From assembly GCF_026151205.1 (NCBI RefSeq), contig NC_087076.1:21882828-21946827 (forward strand): a DNA stretch of 64,000 bases, given 5' to 3'. Origin of the DNA: Bolinopsis microptera (taxonomy: Eukaryota > Ctenophora > Tentaculata > Lobata > Bolinopsidae). The position numbers and the translations under genes are program-made. Positions within the stretch are counted from its first letter, which is position 1. Each line of letters opens with the position of its first letter. The notes under the pieces are model-generated. The model had not been told where the DNA came from. It saw only the letters and a list, made by a program, of their open reading frames with translations, and searched no databases. Of the stretch, positions 42,421 to 52,300 are shown piece by piece.

Positions 42421-43494
42421 TTCCATGTTTTTAATTAAAAAATCGACGTACGACCACAGTATATAAATTTTGAAACAATTAATTATTTGGTAATTGATGC
42501 ATCTAGAGTCATTTTAATATAGCTTGTATACATTTTTATTGTTATGCATAGATAGATAGCCTGATGAATCGAGCGCTAATTCTAATGCAGAAGAAATGAC
42601 TACTTATGAGCAAACAAACCGCCTAGTTTGATGTTAACTTTCGTATTCTTTACTATTTAAGCAAATTGTATTGTTGGCTGATATTTTTCCAGCTTTAAAT
42701 TTGATATCGTCCACAAGTTTCGGGAAATGATGTTTGTAGACTTGATAGTAGAGGCTCTTACGGGCAAAAAGACGTGTTTTCTGCTACGAGTTTAGAGACC
42801 TAACCGCTAATTGGACACAATAGTATGATGTCTAAGGATCGATAATATGTTAAGAAGTATAAATTTGGCCTTATTAGTCACGTGCTATACCAATGCGCGT
42901 TTTAAACTTTGACAGTCTATTACTCTAAGGCAAATAAAGTAATTATATCCATATTTTGTCAGCAATAAGATCACATTATTTTCTATTTAGTGTGAAAATA
43001 TGAGCTAGAACGGACATAATCTCGCTGAGTTATAGCTGTTTGAAATTTATGATGAACGCGCGGGTGCCAATTGATAACAACTAAATGCTTTTGCGCGTAG
43101 TGCGCGTCGAAAATTTGGCAAAAACGCTTTTTTTTATTTTATTTTATTTTTTTTATTGAAATCTTTCAAATCAGTCAATTACATACAAGTTTACACAATG
43201 AATTAGTTAAATATAATATTGTCCTCTAAGCATGGATTGTCAAAGTTGAAATTGTCTCGGACAAAATGTATGTAACCAAAGGACCTGAGGGTCACCAAAA
43301 CACAGATATTGAGTGCAAATGCAGCTCCTGCACAAGCATGGGCCCTTATAAAATTGTAATAAGTTACTTTAAACAAAATCACACACCCATTCAATCAATT
43401 CATAAAATATTGTGCTGTGAGATGAAATTGAGAAATATGTGAATGCAGACAGCAAGAATAGATAATCTTGAATAAACTATTTTACGGATTTGTT
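42421..43494. other. Intergenic with a possible LINE 3' tail
   Basis: On the minus strand, the sequence up to about 43130 ends in an A-rich stretch containing AATAAA-like and AAATAAAATAAAA motifs, as LINE copies do. A 63-codon frame (43394-43203, -) may be remnant coding but matches nothing I recognise. Confidence 0.4.
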
Positions 43495-43917
43495 TCTATT
43501 TTTTTTTATTTGAAAATTCAATTAATCATTATATATATAAATCAAGCGTTACATTTCAGCCATGCAAAATTACAATGACATATTTTGATTACTAAATGAT
43601 AAATGGTACTGCAATATAAGTTGCTTAATGTTTGGCCGGATGACAACTAACGAGAAAAATAAACTTGATTATATAATAATTAATTCGGCTGAACCAACAC
43701 ATAGCAAGAGCCACATTAACGTTGGGGCCGTCTACCAAATTTGAATGACAAACATTAACAAGAAATCAAACATATCATAAATAATTATAAGGATTTTGTT
43801 CATTACAATTCCGTCACAACTGATGAAGAAAAAAGAAAAGGACAAGCAGATAGGAAATTGGACGGACAGAATTGTAACCAACAAAAACAAATTTCTGAGA
43901 CTCATAAGACTGATGAG

Positions 43918-46900
43918 CTAATCTGGCCAGACTGTATCGGCAGCCCAGAGGTACTTGATCAGTTTGGCCTTAAAAGTAGAAATCCGTTCTGACTGCCGGA
44001 TACATACTGGTAGACTATTCCATTTCAGCATAGATCTATGAAAAAAGCTATTTCGGAAGGCATCCGAGCAGGGCACAGTGGTACTCATGTAAGTTGAAGT
44101 ATCCGACATATCAATTATTTGAGCATTGTGCCTAGTGTATCGGGTGCCCTCTGGACGGCATAGGACTATATATGTAGGGAGCGAAACTGGAATTATGCTA
44201 TTCACTATTTTATAGAAGGTCATAAGATCGTTATAAATAAACTTCTGTTTAACAGGGAGAATATTTAGTTTCTTTTGCTCTGTAGCAAGTTTATCGTCAT
44301 TATAACTGGAGTAAGGTTCACCATTGATCCATTTCATAGCCCTCTTTTGGATAGCAACAAACTGTTGAAGATGAGTTGCAGATTGAGGGGACCATATGAC
44401 AGAACAATGTTCAAATATAGACCTAATTAACGCTAAATAGAACGATCTTTTCTGCCTTTTATCAGTAGTGAAATGACATGTTCTCTTAAGTAGTCCAAGT
44501 CTAGATGTAGCTTTGGAAACAAGCGCTTTACATTGTGCACCCCAATTAAACCTGGAGTTTATTGCGACTCCTAAATCTGACTGAGAGGGCACAAAGTCAA
44601 TATCACTTCCAGAAAGTTTATAAAAGAAGGTATTGAAGGGCAAGTTATCCAGCACGTTTCTTTGCAGGGACACAGAGAGGGCTTTGCACTTTTGTGGGTG
44701 GAACTTCATTCGATTTCTCACTGACCAATCATATAATCTATTGATGTCATTTTGGATTATGTGATGGTCAGGGTAACCAAGAATCTCCCTCCAAATTTTA
44801 GTGTCATCTGCATAAAGGGCGATATTGGTGCCTTCAGAGACACAGGAGAACATGTCATTTATAAATATTACAAACAATAAAGGGCCAAGTATAGAACCTT
44901 GAGGGACACCAGACCGAACTGGTAGAGAAGAAGACGTTTGGCCTCCTATCACTACTTGTTGTTGTCGCCCCTCAAGATAGGACTTAATAAATTTAAGCAT
45001 TAGTCCATCGACATTAAAAATATTCTTTAATTTACTTAAAATGAGGTCATGCGAAACGCTATCAAAGGCTTTCGCAAAATCAAAATATATTATATCAGTC
45101 CTGGACCTGTTATTCAATGCAAGTGCAAGATTGTCCGTGAAAGGTATCATTTGGGTTGTGCATGAACGTTCATTAACAAAACCGTGTTGTCGGTCATCCA
45201 ACAGATCAGAACACGCAGCGTATAATGCAGTCTTTATGCACCTTTCAAAGACTTTCATTACAAGAGATGTTAACGAGATAGGCCTGTAGTTCTCGACCGA
45301 AGACTTATCGCCCTTTTTGTGCACTGGTACTACAAGTGCCAGCTTCCAATCAGGGGGTATGCATCCGCTCGAGAAAGACAGGTTAAATAAAACACTAAGT
45401 GGGTATGCAAGGCTTTGGGCACAGTTTTTGAGGACTCTCCCATGAATCCCATCAGGGCCAGGGGCCTTGTTAGGATTTAACTTTTTAAGAATCAACAGAA
45501 CATCTTCTCTACTAAACACAAGACTTGAAAAACACTCATCACGAAAATCTATGTCAATGCCATAATCGCTCTCTTGAGAAAACTGCTCATAAAAATATTC
45601 GTTAAAAAGGGCAGCTTGATCAGATGGATTGTTTCGAAAGCGATTTTGATATTTGACAGTTTCAGGGATCCTGGTTGACTTTGATTTAGATTTAACGTAG
45701 GTCCAGAATTTCTTGGAGATAAGAGCATCATCGGAGTCATCCTCAACACTGAGTCTCATTCTTTCGTCCATCAAATTTTTAAATTTTGTGCGAAATGCAC
45801 GAAACTTTTGTTTATGAGACTCAGAGTTGCTCCCCTTATGCCTTATTCTCCATTTCTCCTTATTTCGTAAGAGACGATCACATTCGGAGTCATACCATGG
45901 GGGCTGGAACTGAGACTTAATGGTCTTTTTAGGGATCCATCGGTCACAGGCTGCACCGAGAACTCCTCTGAATCGACTCCAGGCAAGATAAGGATCATTA
46001 CACTCAAATATACTATCCCAATCGATGCTAAATAACTCAGAATTCAGGCCCCTAAAATTACCTTTACTATAATTAAAGATCTTTCTTTTAGGCTGCTTAA
46101 TATACTTGGTCTTAATATCAATGTCAAATGTGATACAAAAGTGGTCGGACATACACATTTCGTTTTGATCTAAAACTTTAACATTCTTAATAAGGTTTTG
46201 AATGTTAGTGAACACAAGATCTAAGGTGTTGCCTGACTTGTGAGTAGGGGAGCTAATAAGTTGTGTATGTCCGAGGTCATCAGTGAGAAAATTTACAAAG
46301 CTAGAATGTAGCTGGCAAGATGACTGACCATCTGGCCAGGAAATCGAAGCCAAATTAAAGTCACCTACCAGAATGTGCCTTTGCAATTTTCTGGCAGATG
46401 CTAAAGTAACAAAATGTTTCTTGAAAGATTCAAAATTATCTAAGCCAAGCGTTCCTACTCTATAAAATGTTGATATACAAAAGTTTCTTCCACACTGAGT
46501 CTTAATTATGATGGATAATAATTCAGCTTGAACACTAACTTTAGAGAACTTTAGACTCGAGATATCAATGTCTGTTCTATGGGCAATCAGAACACCACCA
46601 CCGTTTTTTCTGAATTTCTTGGGCTGGGTTGCATCCACTGGATGCGATCTTAAGGATCGGTCAAGCCTAAATACTTTGTATTTGTCAGGGAGCACCTCAT
46701 TACTGAGAATGGAATTTTTCAGCCATGTCTCGTTTAGAATAATGATGTGAGGCTTATGTTTGTAGATATAACCATGGAATTCATGTATCTTGGTCATATT
46801 TAGTGGTGGTGTTCCTGATGCTAAATCGCGTGTATTTAGGAAACCATGGACATTATTGTAAACAACGGATAAATTTGGTCCAGGGTTCAGTAAGGAACAA

Positions 46901-47424
46901 TTACAAATTACTATCAGGGAAATATTAAGGAGAGATAGAAAAACCAGACCACACCTAGACATGACCCCAAGCCAGCTGCTGGTTATACTGAAAAGTAACT
47001 TAACAGTCTGTTTCGGTGACATGGTAGGTGACATTTTGGTTTTTGTGGTAGATAGCAATTTTACAGAAATTGCAGCTAAGGCTGTCCCAATGCCCCCCTC
47101 CCCCCTATACACAAGTTTAAAGTGTCTGAGAAAAATGGTACAAAATATTACCATAAAGTAAAGATTTATGGATGACCTCAAACATGGTACAGAGTGTATT
47201 TTAGGTTGTAGGGGAGCACCAGGGAGTATATTAGCATCGATAGTCAAAGAAAATATATACAAAATAACATAAAAATAAAATATACCCAATAGAGCACATA
47301 ACATATGACGAGACAGAAGACAGGACAACAAATTTTCCCCGTTACCTCTATTACTTTTACTGATGATAACATACCTAGAAAACATACCAGTTGCAACACG
47401 GTGTTGTTGAGCCGATATTCCCAT
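43918..47424 (-). CDS. LINE A ORF2: endonuclease and reverse transcriptase (1168 aa)
   Basis: Drives target-primed reverse transcription. Residues about 40-180 hold three hydrophobic, membrane-like segments, ending at NPGP (180-183), a relic-like 2A core. An APE-type endonuclease follows: VVYNNVHGF, ILNETWL with the catalytic Glu, GGGVLIAHR, VGDFN and MSDHF. The RT has NKAPGPDGIHG, WKLALVVPVHKKGDKSSVEN, YFDFAKAFDSVSHDLI, SGVPQGSILGPLLFVIFIND and YADDTK. A C-terminal thumb/connection region follows, with HFTTDKRQK and EHCSVIWSP. Family resemblance is to CR1/L2/Jockey-type LINEs. The ORF is intact. The N-terminal start is the first Met of the frame and is not certain. Confidence 0.95.
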   Translation of the reverse strand: MGISAQQHRVATGMFSRYVIISKSNRGNGENLLSCLLSRHMLCALLGIFYFYVILYIFSLTIDANILPGAPLQPKIHSVPCLRSSINLYFMVIFCTIFLRHFKLVYRGEGGIGTALAAISVKLLSTTKTKMSPTMSPKQTVKLLFSITSSWLGVMSRCGLVFLSLLNISLIVICNCSLLNPGPNLSVVYNNVHGFLNTRDLASGTPPLNMTKIHEFHGYIYKHKPHIIILNETWLKNSILSNEVLPDKYKVFRLDRSLRSHPVDATQPKKFRKNGGGVLIAHRTDIDISSLKFSKVSVQAELLSIIIKTQCGRNFCISTFYRVGTLGLDNFESFKKHFVTLASARKLQRHILVGDFNLASISWPDGQSSCQLHSSFVNFLTDDLGHTQLISSPTHKSGNTLDLVFTNIQNLIKNVKVLDQNEMCMSDHFCITFDIDIKTKYIKQPKRKIFNYSKGNFRGLNSELFSIDWDSIFECNDPYLAWSRFRGVLGAACDRWIPKKTIKSQFQPPWYDSECDRLLRNKEKWRIRHKGSNSESHKQKFRAFRTKFKNLMDERMRLSVEDDSDDALISKKFWTYVKSKSKSTRIPETVKYQNRFRNNPSDQAALFNEYFYEQFSQESDYGIDIDFRDECFSSLVFSREDVLLILKKLNPNKAPGPDGIHGRVLKNCAQSLAYPLSVLFNLSFSSGCIPPDWKLALVVPVHKKGDKSSVENYRPISLTSLVMKVFERCIKTALYAACSDLLDDRQHGFVNERSCTTQMIPFTDNLALALNNRSRTDIIYFDFAKAFDSVSHDLILSKLKNIFNVDGLMLKFIKSYLEGRQQQVVIGGQTSSSLPVRSGVPQGSILGPLLFVIFINDMFSCVSEGTNIALYADDTKIWREILGYPDHHIIQNDINRLYDWSVRNRMKFHPQKCKALSVSLQRNVLDNLPFNTFFYKLSGSDIDFVPSQSDLGVAINSRFNWGAQCKALVSKATSRLGLLKRTCHFTTDKRQKRSFYLALIRSIFEHCSVIWSPQSATHLQQFVAIQKRAMKWINGEPYSSYNDDKLATEQKKLNILPVKQKFIYNDLMTFYKIVNSIIPVSLPTYIVLCRPEGTRYTRHNAQIIDMSDTSTYMSTTVPCSDAFRNSFFHRSMLKWNSLPVCIRQSERISTFKAKLIKYLWAADTVWPD

Positions 47425-47618
47425 AGAACTTTAAAGTATATTATTAACAGAATTGTGTCTCGCCGTTGTGTTTTGTCAGGTATTGTGCTATAATATGAAG
47501 TAACATACATTATGCTATCACTTCGTTTGAATAATTATAAATAACATCCAAATGATCAGATCCAATAGGATACTGATGCAGACAATGAAAAATTTAAATA
47601 TTGAATTGAATTACCACA

Positions 47619-49130
47619 TCAGTATCCCAATGGATTAAACCTCTTTGAGTGTATGATTCTGAGATAGAACTTTGCCAACACTGGCATCCCAGCCTTGGGG
47701 CTGGGATGAATATCATAAAAGCCCCTATTGTCACATTTAGGAAATAATCTCTCGTTTCTGTTTCCATAGCGGTCTAAGAAAGCCCAAAAAACATCAAGGT
47801 AAAACAGTTTATGCCTAGAGCAGCGATCAAAGATCAAATTATTCATAGCACAAACATTACCAGGGATTTTATCTTGTCCGTTGGGGTGGACTGGTGGAAT
47901 GGCTTGTACAAAAACACGTGCATTTGGATAAAGTTTTTTTGCTGTCTTCATAAGGTCACTCACAGGGGTCTTGAGATGATTGACACCCTGGGTACAGTAC
48001 CGGATGTCGTTGGCACCGAAGCTTAAGAACAGTTTCTTTACCTGCACAAGAGGGTTCTTTGTATGAAAGGCCTCAATAGATTTCTGTATAGCTGAGATCT
48101 TAAGCCCACCCTTAGCTATGTTGGTGACAGTTTCTTTACCTCTACTGAGGCGATCAGCGTCCAATCGGGCAGCAAAGGAGTCACCAGCAATGAGAATGAT
48201 AGACTTCTGGTGTTTTTGAGAGTCTGTGATGGGAGCTTTTGGGGATACTTTATTAGGACTGTCGGATGTAGGAGAGGGAAGAATAGGAGATGAAGGGGAA
48301 GAGGAAGGTGTGGTTAACTTTCTGAAGGAGAGACTATACCTCCAACAAATTTCATTGTCAGAAGGTGCAACTCCTGGGGCAATCCTGTGCCTCATGACTT
48401 GCTGTGCACCAGGCTTCATGATGTTCAGTGTGCCATTGGTGGCAGGAAGGGTGAAGTCTGCGTTAATCAACTCTTGGGCTGGCCTTGACCTAGAGGCCCT
48501 AGTTGTGCGTTGTTCTACTTGGGTTGTATCGAGCACAAACTCAAGTGACCGCGGAGCCCCTATTGAGTAAGTGCAAATGGAGCTGGACTGTGATATTATT
48601 AGGTCTTCATCGTCTTTATGGAGGCTTAACTTAGCTTGCTGAGTGTCGTACCTAGTAACAAGGCAAGCATCCATGTTGTTGGTGGTGGAGGGGAGGTCAT
48701 TAATAAGTCCCATCAACTTAAAGATGCTAGGGAAGTTGTTGATGGGATGTGGCTTGTTAACTATGTTACCAAAGCAGTAGTCTTCTGATGAAGGGCTTAG
48801 CCATAGGGTGTGGACTTTTTTAGATTTGCCTTCAAGATTCATTGAATCTAATTCTTCTGTGATTTTCTTGAATAGATTTTCATCCATTCCAGGGAGGACT
48901 GGAACGTGCTCTACGAGCGCATGTGGGCTATACGAGGCATTTTGAACAGTAGTTTCCTTCTTCGTTTTCTTTTCCTTCTTCTTTTCATCTATACGTTCTA
49001 TTTTAGAAGCAAGCTTTTTCTCTTTCAGACTGTCCAGGATACTCTGAGTAAGTAGGGTATGCATGTGTTGCTTTACTTCAAGAGATAAGTTTTGCAGTAA
49101 GGCGAGGAAGTTGGCGGGCAGTGTTGGCAT
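47619..49130 (-). CDS. LINE A ORF1: AlkB-like dioxygenase plus SGNH hydrolase (503 aa)
   Basis: Two-domain ORF1. Residues 1-65 are Lys/Glu-rich and helical. Residues about 105-272 match AlkB-type 2-oxoglutarate/Fe(II) dioxygenases: KLSLHKDDED gives the HxD iron ligands (H171, D173), H248 in QQVMRHRI is the distal ligand, and WRYSLSFRK gives the RxxxxxR motif (R264, R270) that binds 2OG. AlkB enzymes remove alkyl groups from RNA or DNA bases. A Ser/Pro-rich linker leads to an SGNH/GDSL-like domain: AGDSFAARL (S318), FGANDIRY (G372, N374) and YDIHPSP (H475). The usual DxxH has D at -2 here instead of -3, so hydrolase activity is uncertain. Esterase-like ORF1s are known in CR1-type LINEs; I do not recall AlkB as a usual part. 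The next ORF downstream is the RT. Confidence 0.9.
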   Translation of the reverse strand: MPTLPANFLALLQNLSLEVKQHMHTLLTQSILDSLKEKKLASKIERIDEKKKEKKTKKETTVQNASYSPHALVEHVPVLPGMDENLFKKITEELDSMNLEGKSKKVHTLWLSPSSEDYCFGNIVNKPHPINNFPSIFKLMGLINDLPSTTNNMDACLVTRYDTQQAKLSLHKDDEDLIISQSSSICTYSIGAPRSLEFVLDTTQVEQRTTRASRSRPAQELINADFTLPATNGTLNIMKPGAQQVMRHRIAPGVAPSDNEICWRYSLSFRKLTTPSSSPSSPILPSPTSDSPNKVSPKAPITDSQKHQKSIILIAGDSFAARLDADRLSRGKETVTNIAKGGLKISAIQKSIEAFHTKNPLVQVKKLFLSFGANDIRYCTQGVNHLKTPVSDLMKTAKKLYPNARVFVQAIPPVHPNGQDKIPGNVCAMNNLIFDRCSRHKLFYLDVFWAFLDRYGNRNERLFPKCDNRGFYDIHPSPKAGMPVLAKFYLRIIHSKRFNPLGY

Positions 49131-49190
49131 CTTGTTGTGAAGTGTGGGAGGATCGGGAGGAGACTGGGTGATCCGGATAAGAGATCAACA

Positions 49191-49397
49191 GCAGGATGTT
49201 TCAGTGGCACCGTTGTAAACCCTAGCAATCTGGATCTGAAACAGTTAATAGGCCAGAGATTTATAGTTCAGAGTGAAAAAAAATTTGAATTATAATGAAC
49301 AGAGGTGTTGTAAAGAACTGTATAGCAGAAAAAAGAATGCAATACTTATCTAAAGGAGAAGTAGCTAATTTAAGGAGTTAATAAATTTCAAACATCA
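49191..49397 (-). other. Junction between LINE B 3' end and LINE A 5' UTR
   Basis: About 200 bases between the LINE B ORF2 stop and the start of LINE A. The boundary between the two elements cannot be set from one copy. Confidence 0.4.
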
Positions 49398-52300
49398 CTA
49401 GATCTCTAACAATAAAACTAACCTCGTACCAGACCGCAGGAGCCCTGGTAGTACAAGACTACCAGGGCAATAGGAAGAAACGATTACCACCTCCACAACC
49501 TGCCATCTAACTATTGAATAGTCAAGTTCAGAGTCCGAATCCACCGGGATAATTTTCCCCCACATGTAAGTGGAAAGTTTACTTTTAAAATCAGTGATAC
49601 TCTCTATCTCACGGATATCTAGAGGAATGTGATTCCACTTAGTGTGGGTCCTATAGAAGAAATTCTTGGCAAAAGCGTTGGAGCTTGCTCGAGGTGAGAT
49701 AGGGCTTACAAAACATAGAGAGTCCATGTGACTATTTCTGAGCCTTGAGTGGCCTTGAAATGGTTGCAAATATGAGGGTAAAGTGACAGGTATATGTTGC
49801 TTCACAATTTTAAAGAAGAAGATGAGATCCAAGAAGTCAAAGCGGTCTTCAATCGGCATAATCTTCAGCTGTCTGCATTTTTGAATGTATGTGGATGGTG
49901 GATAACTCATATACTCCTCGTGAAGAATCCACTTAATAGCACGCTTTTGGAGGCCCTCCAGCTTGCTTATCTGGGATTTTGTGACTGGTCTCCATATAAC
50001 CGAGCAATGCTCAAATAGGCTCCTCACTAAAGTGAGATACAGTACTCTACGACGATTTACGTCTTGGACAAAATAACAATTTCTTCTCGCCATGCCTAAT
50101 TTTTGGTTTGCCTTAGAAAGGACTTTGGAGCACTGATCTTTCCAATCGAGATTTGATGTCACAATTACACCCAGATCCTTTTCATGATCAACATAGTCAA
50201 GTGTGATTCTTCCCATGGAGTATACAAAGTTAAAGAGTGGTAGGACACTAAGGAGGGAAACTGTTTCGGATATCCTTCCTGCGACGGTGAGGACCTTACA
50301 TTTGTCGGGATGAAATCTCATTTTATTAGAAAGTGACCAGTCATGGAGATAATCAATGTCCTTCTGCAGTCGCAGGATATCAGACTCCGAAACAATCTTA
50401 CGCCAAATTTTAGTATCATCGGCATACAGTGACAGTTGTGTGCCTGGTGAAATCCCCACTGATATATCATCAATGAACATAATGAACAGCAATGGTCCCA
50501 AAATTGACCCTTGAGGTACACCAGACTGGGCGTTTCTCATAGAAGAAAACTTGCCACTTATCAAGACCTGTTGTTGCCTGTCTCTTAGATAATCAGTGAT
50601 GAATTTCAGTAGCCTCCCATCAATACCAAATTTGCTCTTTAGCTTAAATAATATAAGATCATGGTTAACCGAGTCAAATGCTTTGGCAAAATCAAAGTAG
50701 ACTACATCTGTTCTCATATTTTCATTCAGTGAGAGCGCTAGGCTGTCGCACAGTCCTACAAGATTAGTTGCACAAGATCTCTCAGCTCGGAAACCATGCT
50801 GTTTGTCATTGATCATGCCATTAGTAAGTGCCAATAACTCATCTCTTATTATGCGTTCAAGAACTTTTGTGATTAAGCATGTAAGAGAAATTGGCCTATA
50901 ATTTGAAACCTCATGTTTATCCCCTTTCTTGAATATTGGTACAATGTGCCCCAGTTTCCACTCCCTTGGTAGTGTCCCAATGTTGTAGCATGAATGAAAA
51001 AGTATTGATATAGGGTATGCGAGCCCAACCGCACAGTTTTTCAAAAGTTTCCCATGGATACCATCAGGTCCATAAGCTTTATTAGCATTAATATTGGAAA
51101 GGATTTTGCGAACCCTTCTGTGGTCAAATTCAATATCAAAGCGCCAATCATTAGAGTAATCTATATCTATGTCATAAGTTGATGCCTCAGAGAACTGCTC
51201 GAAGAAAAAGTCATTAAATAGGTTGGCCTGGTCTTCAGGGCAGTTGCGGACAGTGCCTTTGTGGCTTACAAACTCAGGGATCCGCTGACTAGCTGTCTTC
51301 GATTTGACATAGGACCAAAATTTTTTTGTTATTAAAGCACTATCATCAGATTCATTTAATGTTTCCCTCATTTTTTGAGCAACCACATTTTTGAAATTTT
51401 TCCTAGCAAGGGAGAATGCAATTTCAGCTCTATCACTTTTATGCCTTTCTTTATGTAATCTCACTTTCTTACGCCATGCATCATAACACTCCGAGTCAAA
51501 CCATGGATCTTGGCCATCAGTCTTGACAGAGCATTTTTTAACAAATTTATCTGTGACATTAAAAAGTTTGTCCTTAAATTTTTTCCATCCAATTTCAGGT
51601 TCTGTGCCATTGAGCAATGCATCCCAATTCGTGTGTCGGAGTTCATGGTTTAGCCTCTCCCAGTTCACAGTCTTAAAGTTATAGCACATACGCCTGACTG
51701 GCTTCTTCCTACCAACTTTAACGTTGATCTTAAAATTGATGGGGAAGTGGTCAGACTTGCAAGCACTATCTCTCTCACCTACCATTAGGTCATTAATATT
51801 TGACACAGAGTTTGTGAGCAATAGGTCAAGTGTTTTGCCTTTGCAGTGGGTAGGTGTTAACACACATTGTTGAAGGCCTAGATCAACAAAAGATTCAACA
51901 AAAGATTGCTCAATAGGACAGGAGCTGGCCAGGGTAGACCAGGAAACTCCGGTCAGGTTAAAATCTCCTAGTATGAAGACTTTACTCAGTCCTCTTCTTC
52001 TGAGAAGAGTTTTCAAAGACTCAACAATTTTTTCATGATTTGCGGAGCCCAGTGTACCAACACGATAACATGTGCATACAACAAACTTAATTCCAGTGGA
52101 TGTCTTAAATTCCACAGCAAGAATTTCTGCACCATACTTGAGACGAACTTCCTTTGAAGTTAGATCAAGGTCTGCTCTCACTGCAATCATGACCCCTCCA
52201 CCATTCCTCCTAAACCGGGTTGGATTAGAAGGATCTGGTGGATGAGTTTTCTTCGATCTATCAGAGCGAAATATCTTATATCTGTCAGGGTGCAGAAATT

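Larger units (their letters stand above)
43495..49190 (-). mobile_element. LINE A: CR1/L2-like non-LTR retrotransposon with AlkB-SGNH ORF1
   Basis: Order on the minus strand: probable 5' UTR, ORF1 (49130-47619), a 194-base gap, ORF2 (47424-43918), a 3' UTR and an A-rich end near 43495 (AATAAAAAAAAA). Both ORFs are open with all RT and endonuclease blocks visible, so the copy looks nearly complete and young. The exact ends are inferred. It lies directly downstream of LINE B in the same orientation. Confidence 0.85.

Noticed and set aside
43203-43394. 63-codon minus-strand gene
   Set aside because: Short, lies near a LINE-like A-rich tail, and matches no recognised domain.
46870-46890. Canonical 2A ribosome-skipping site
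   Set aside because: Only NPGP is present; the required Asp and Glu before it are missing, so activity cannot be claimed.
49041-49130. LINE ORF1 as a classic RNA-binding ORF1 (RRM or zinc knuckle)
   Set aside because: No CCHC or RRM motif is visible in ORF1; the charged N-terminus alone does not support it.
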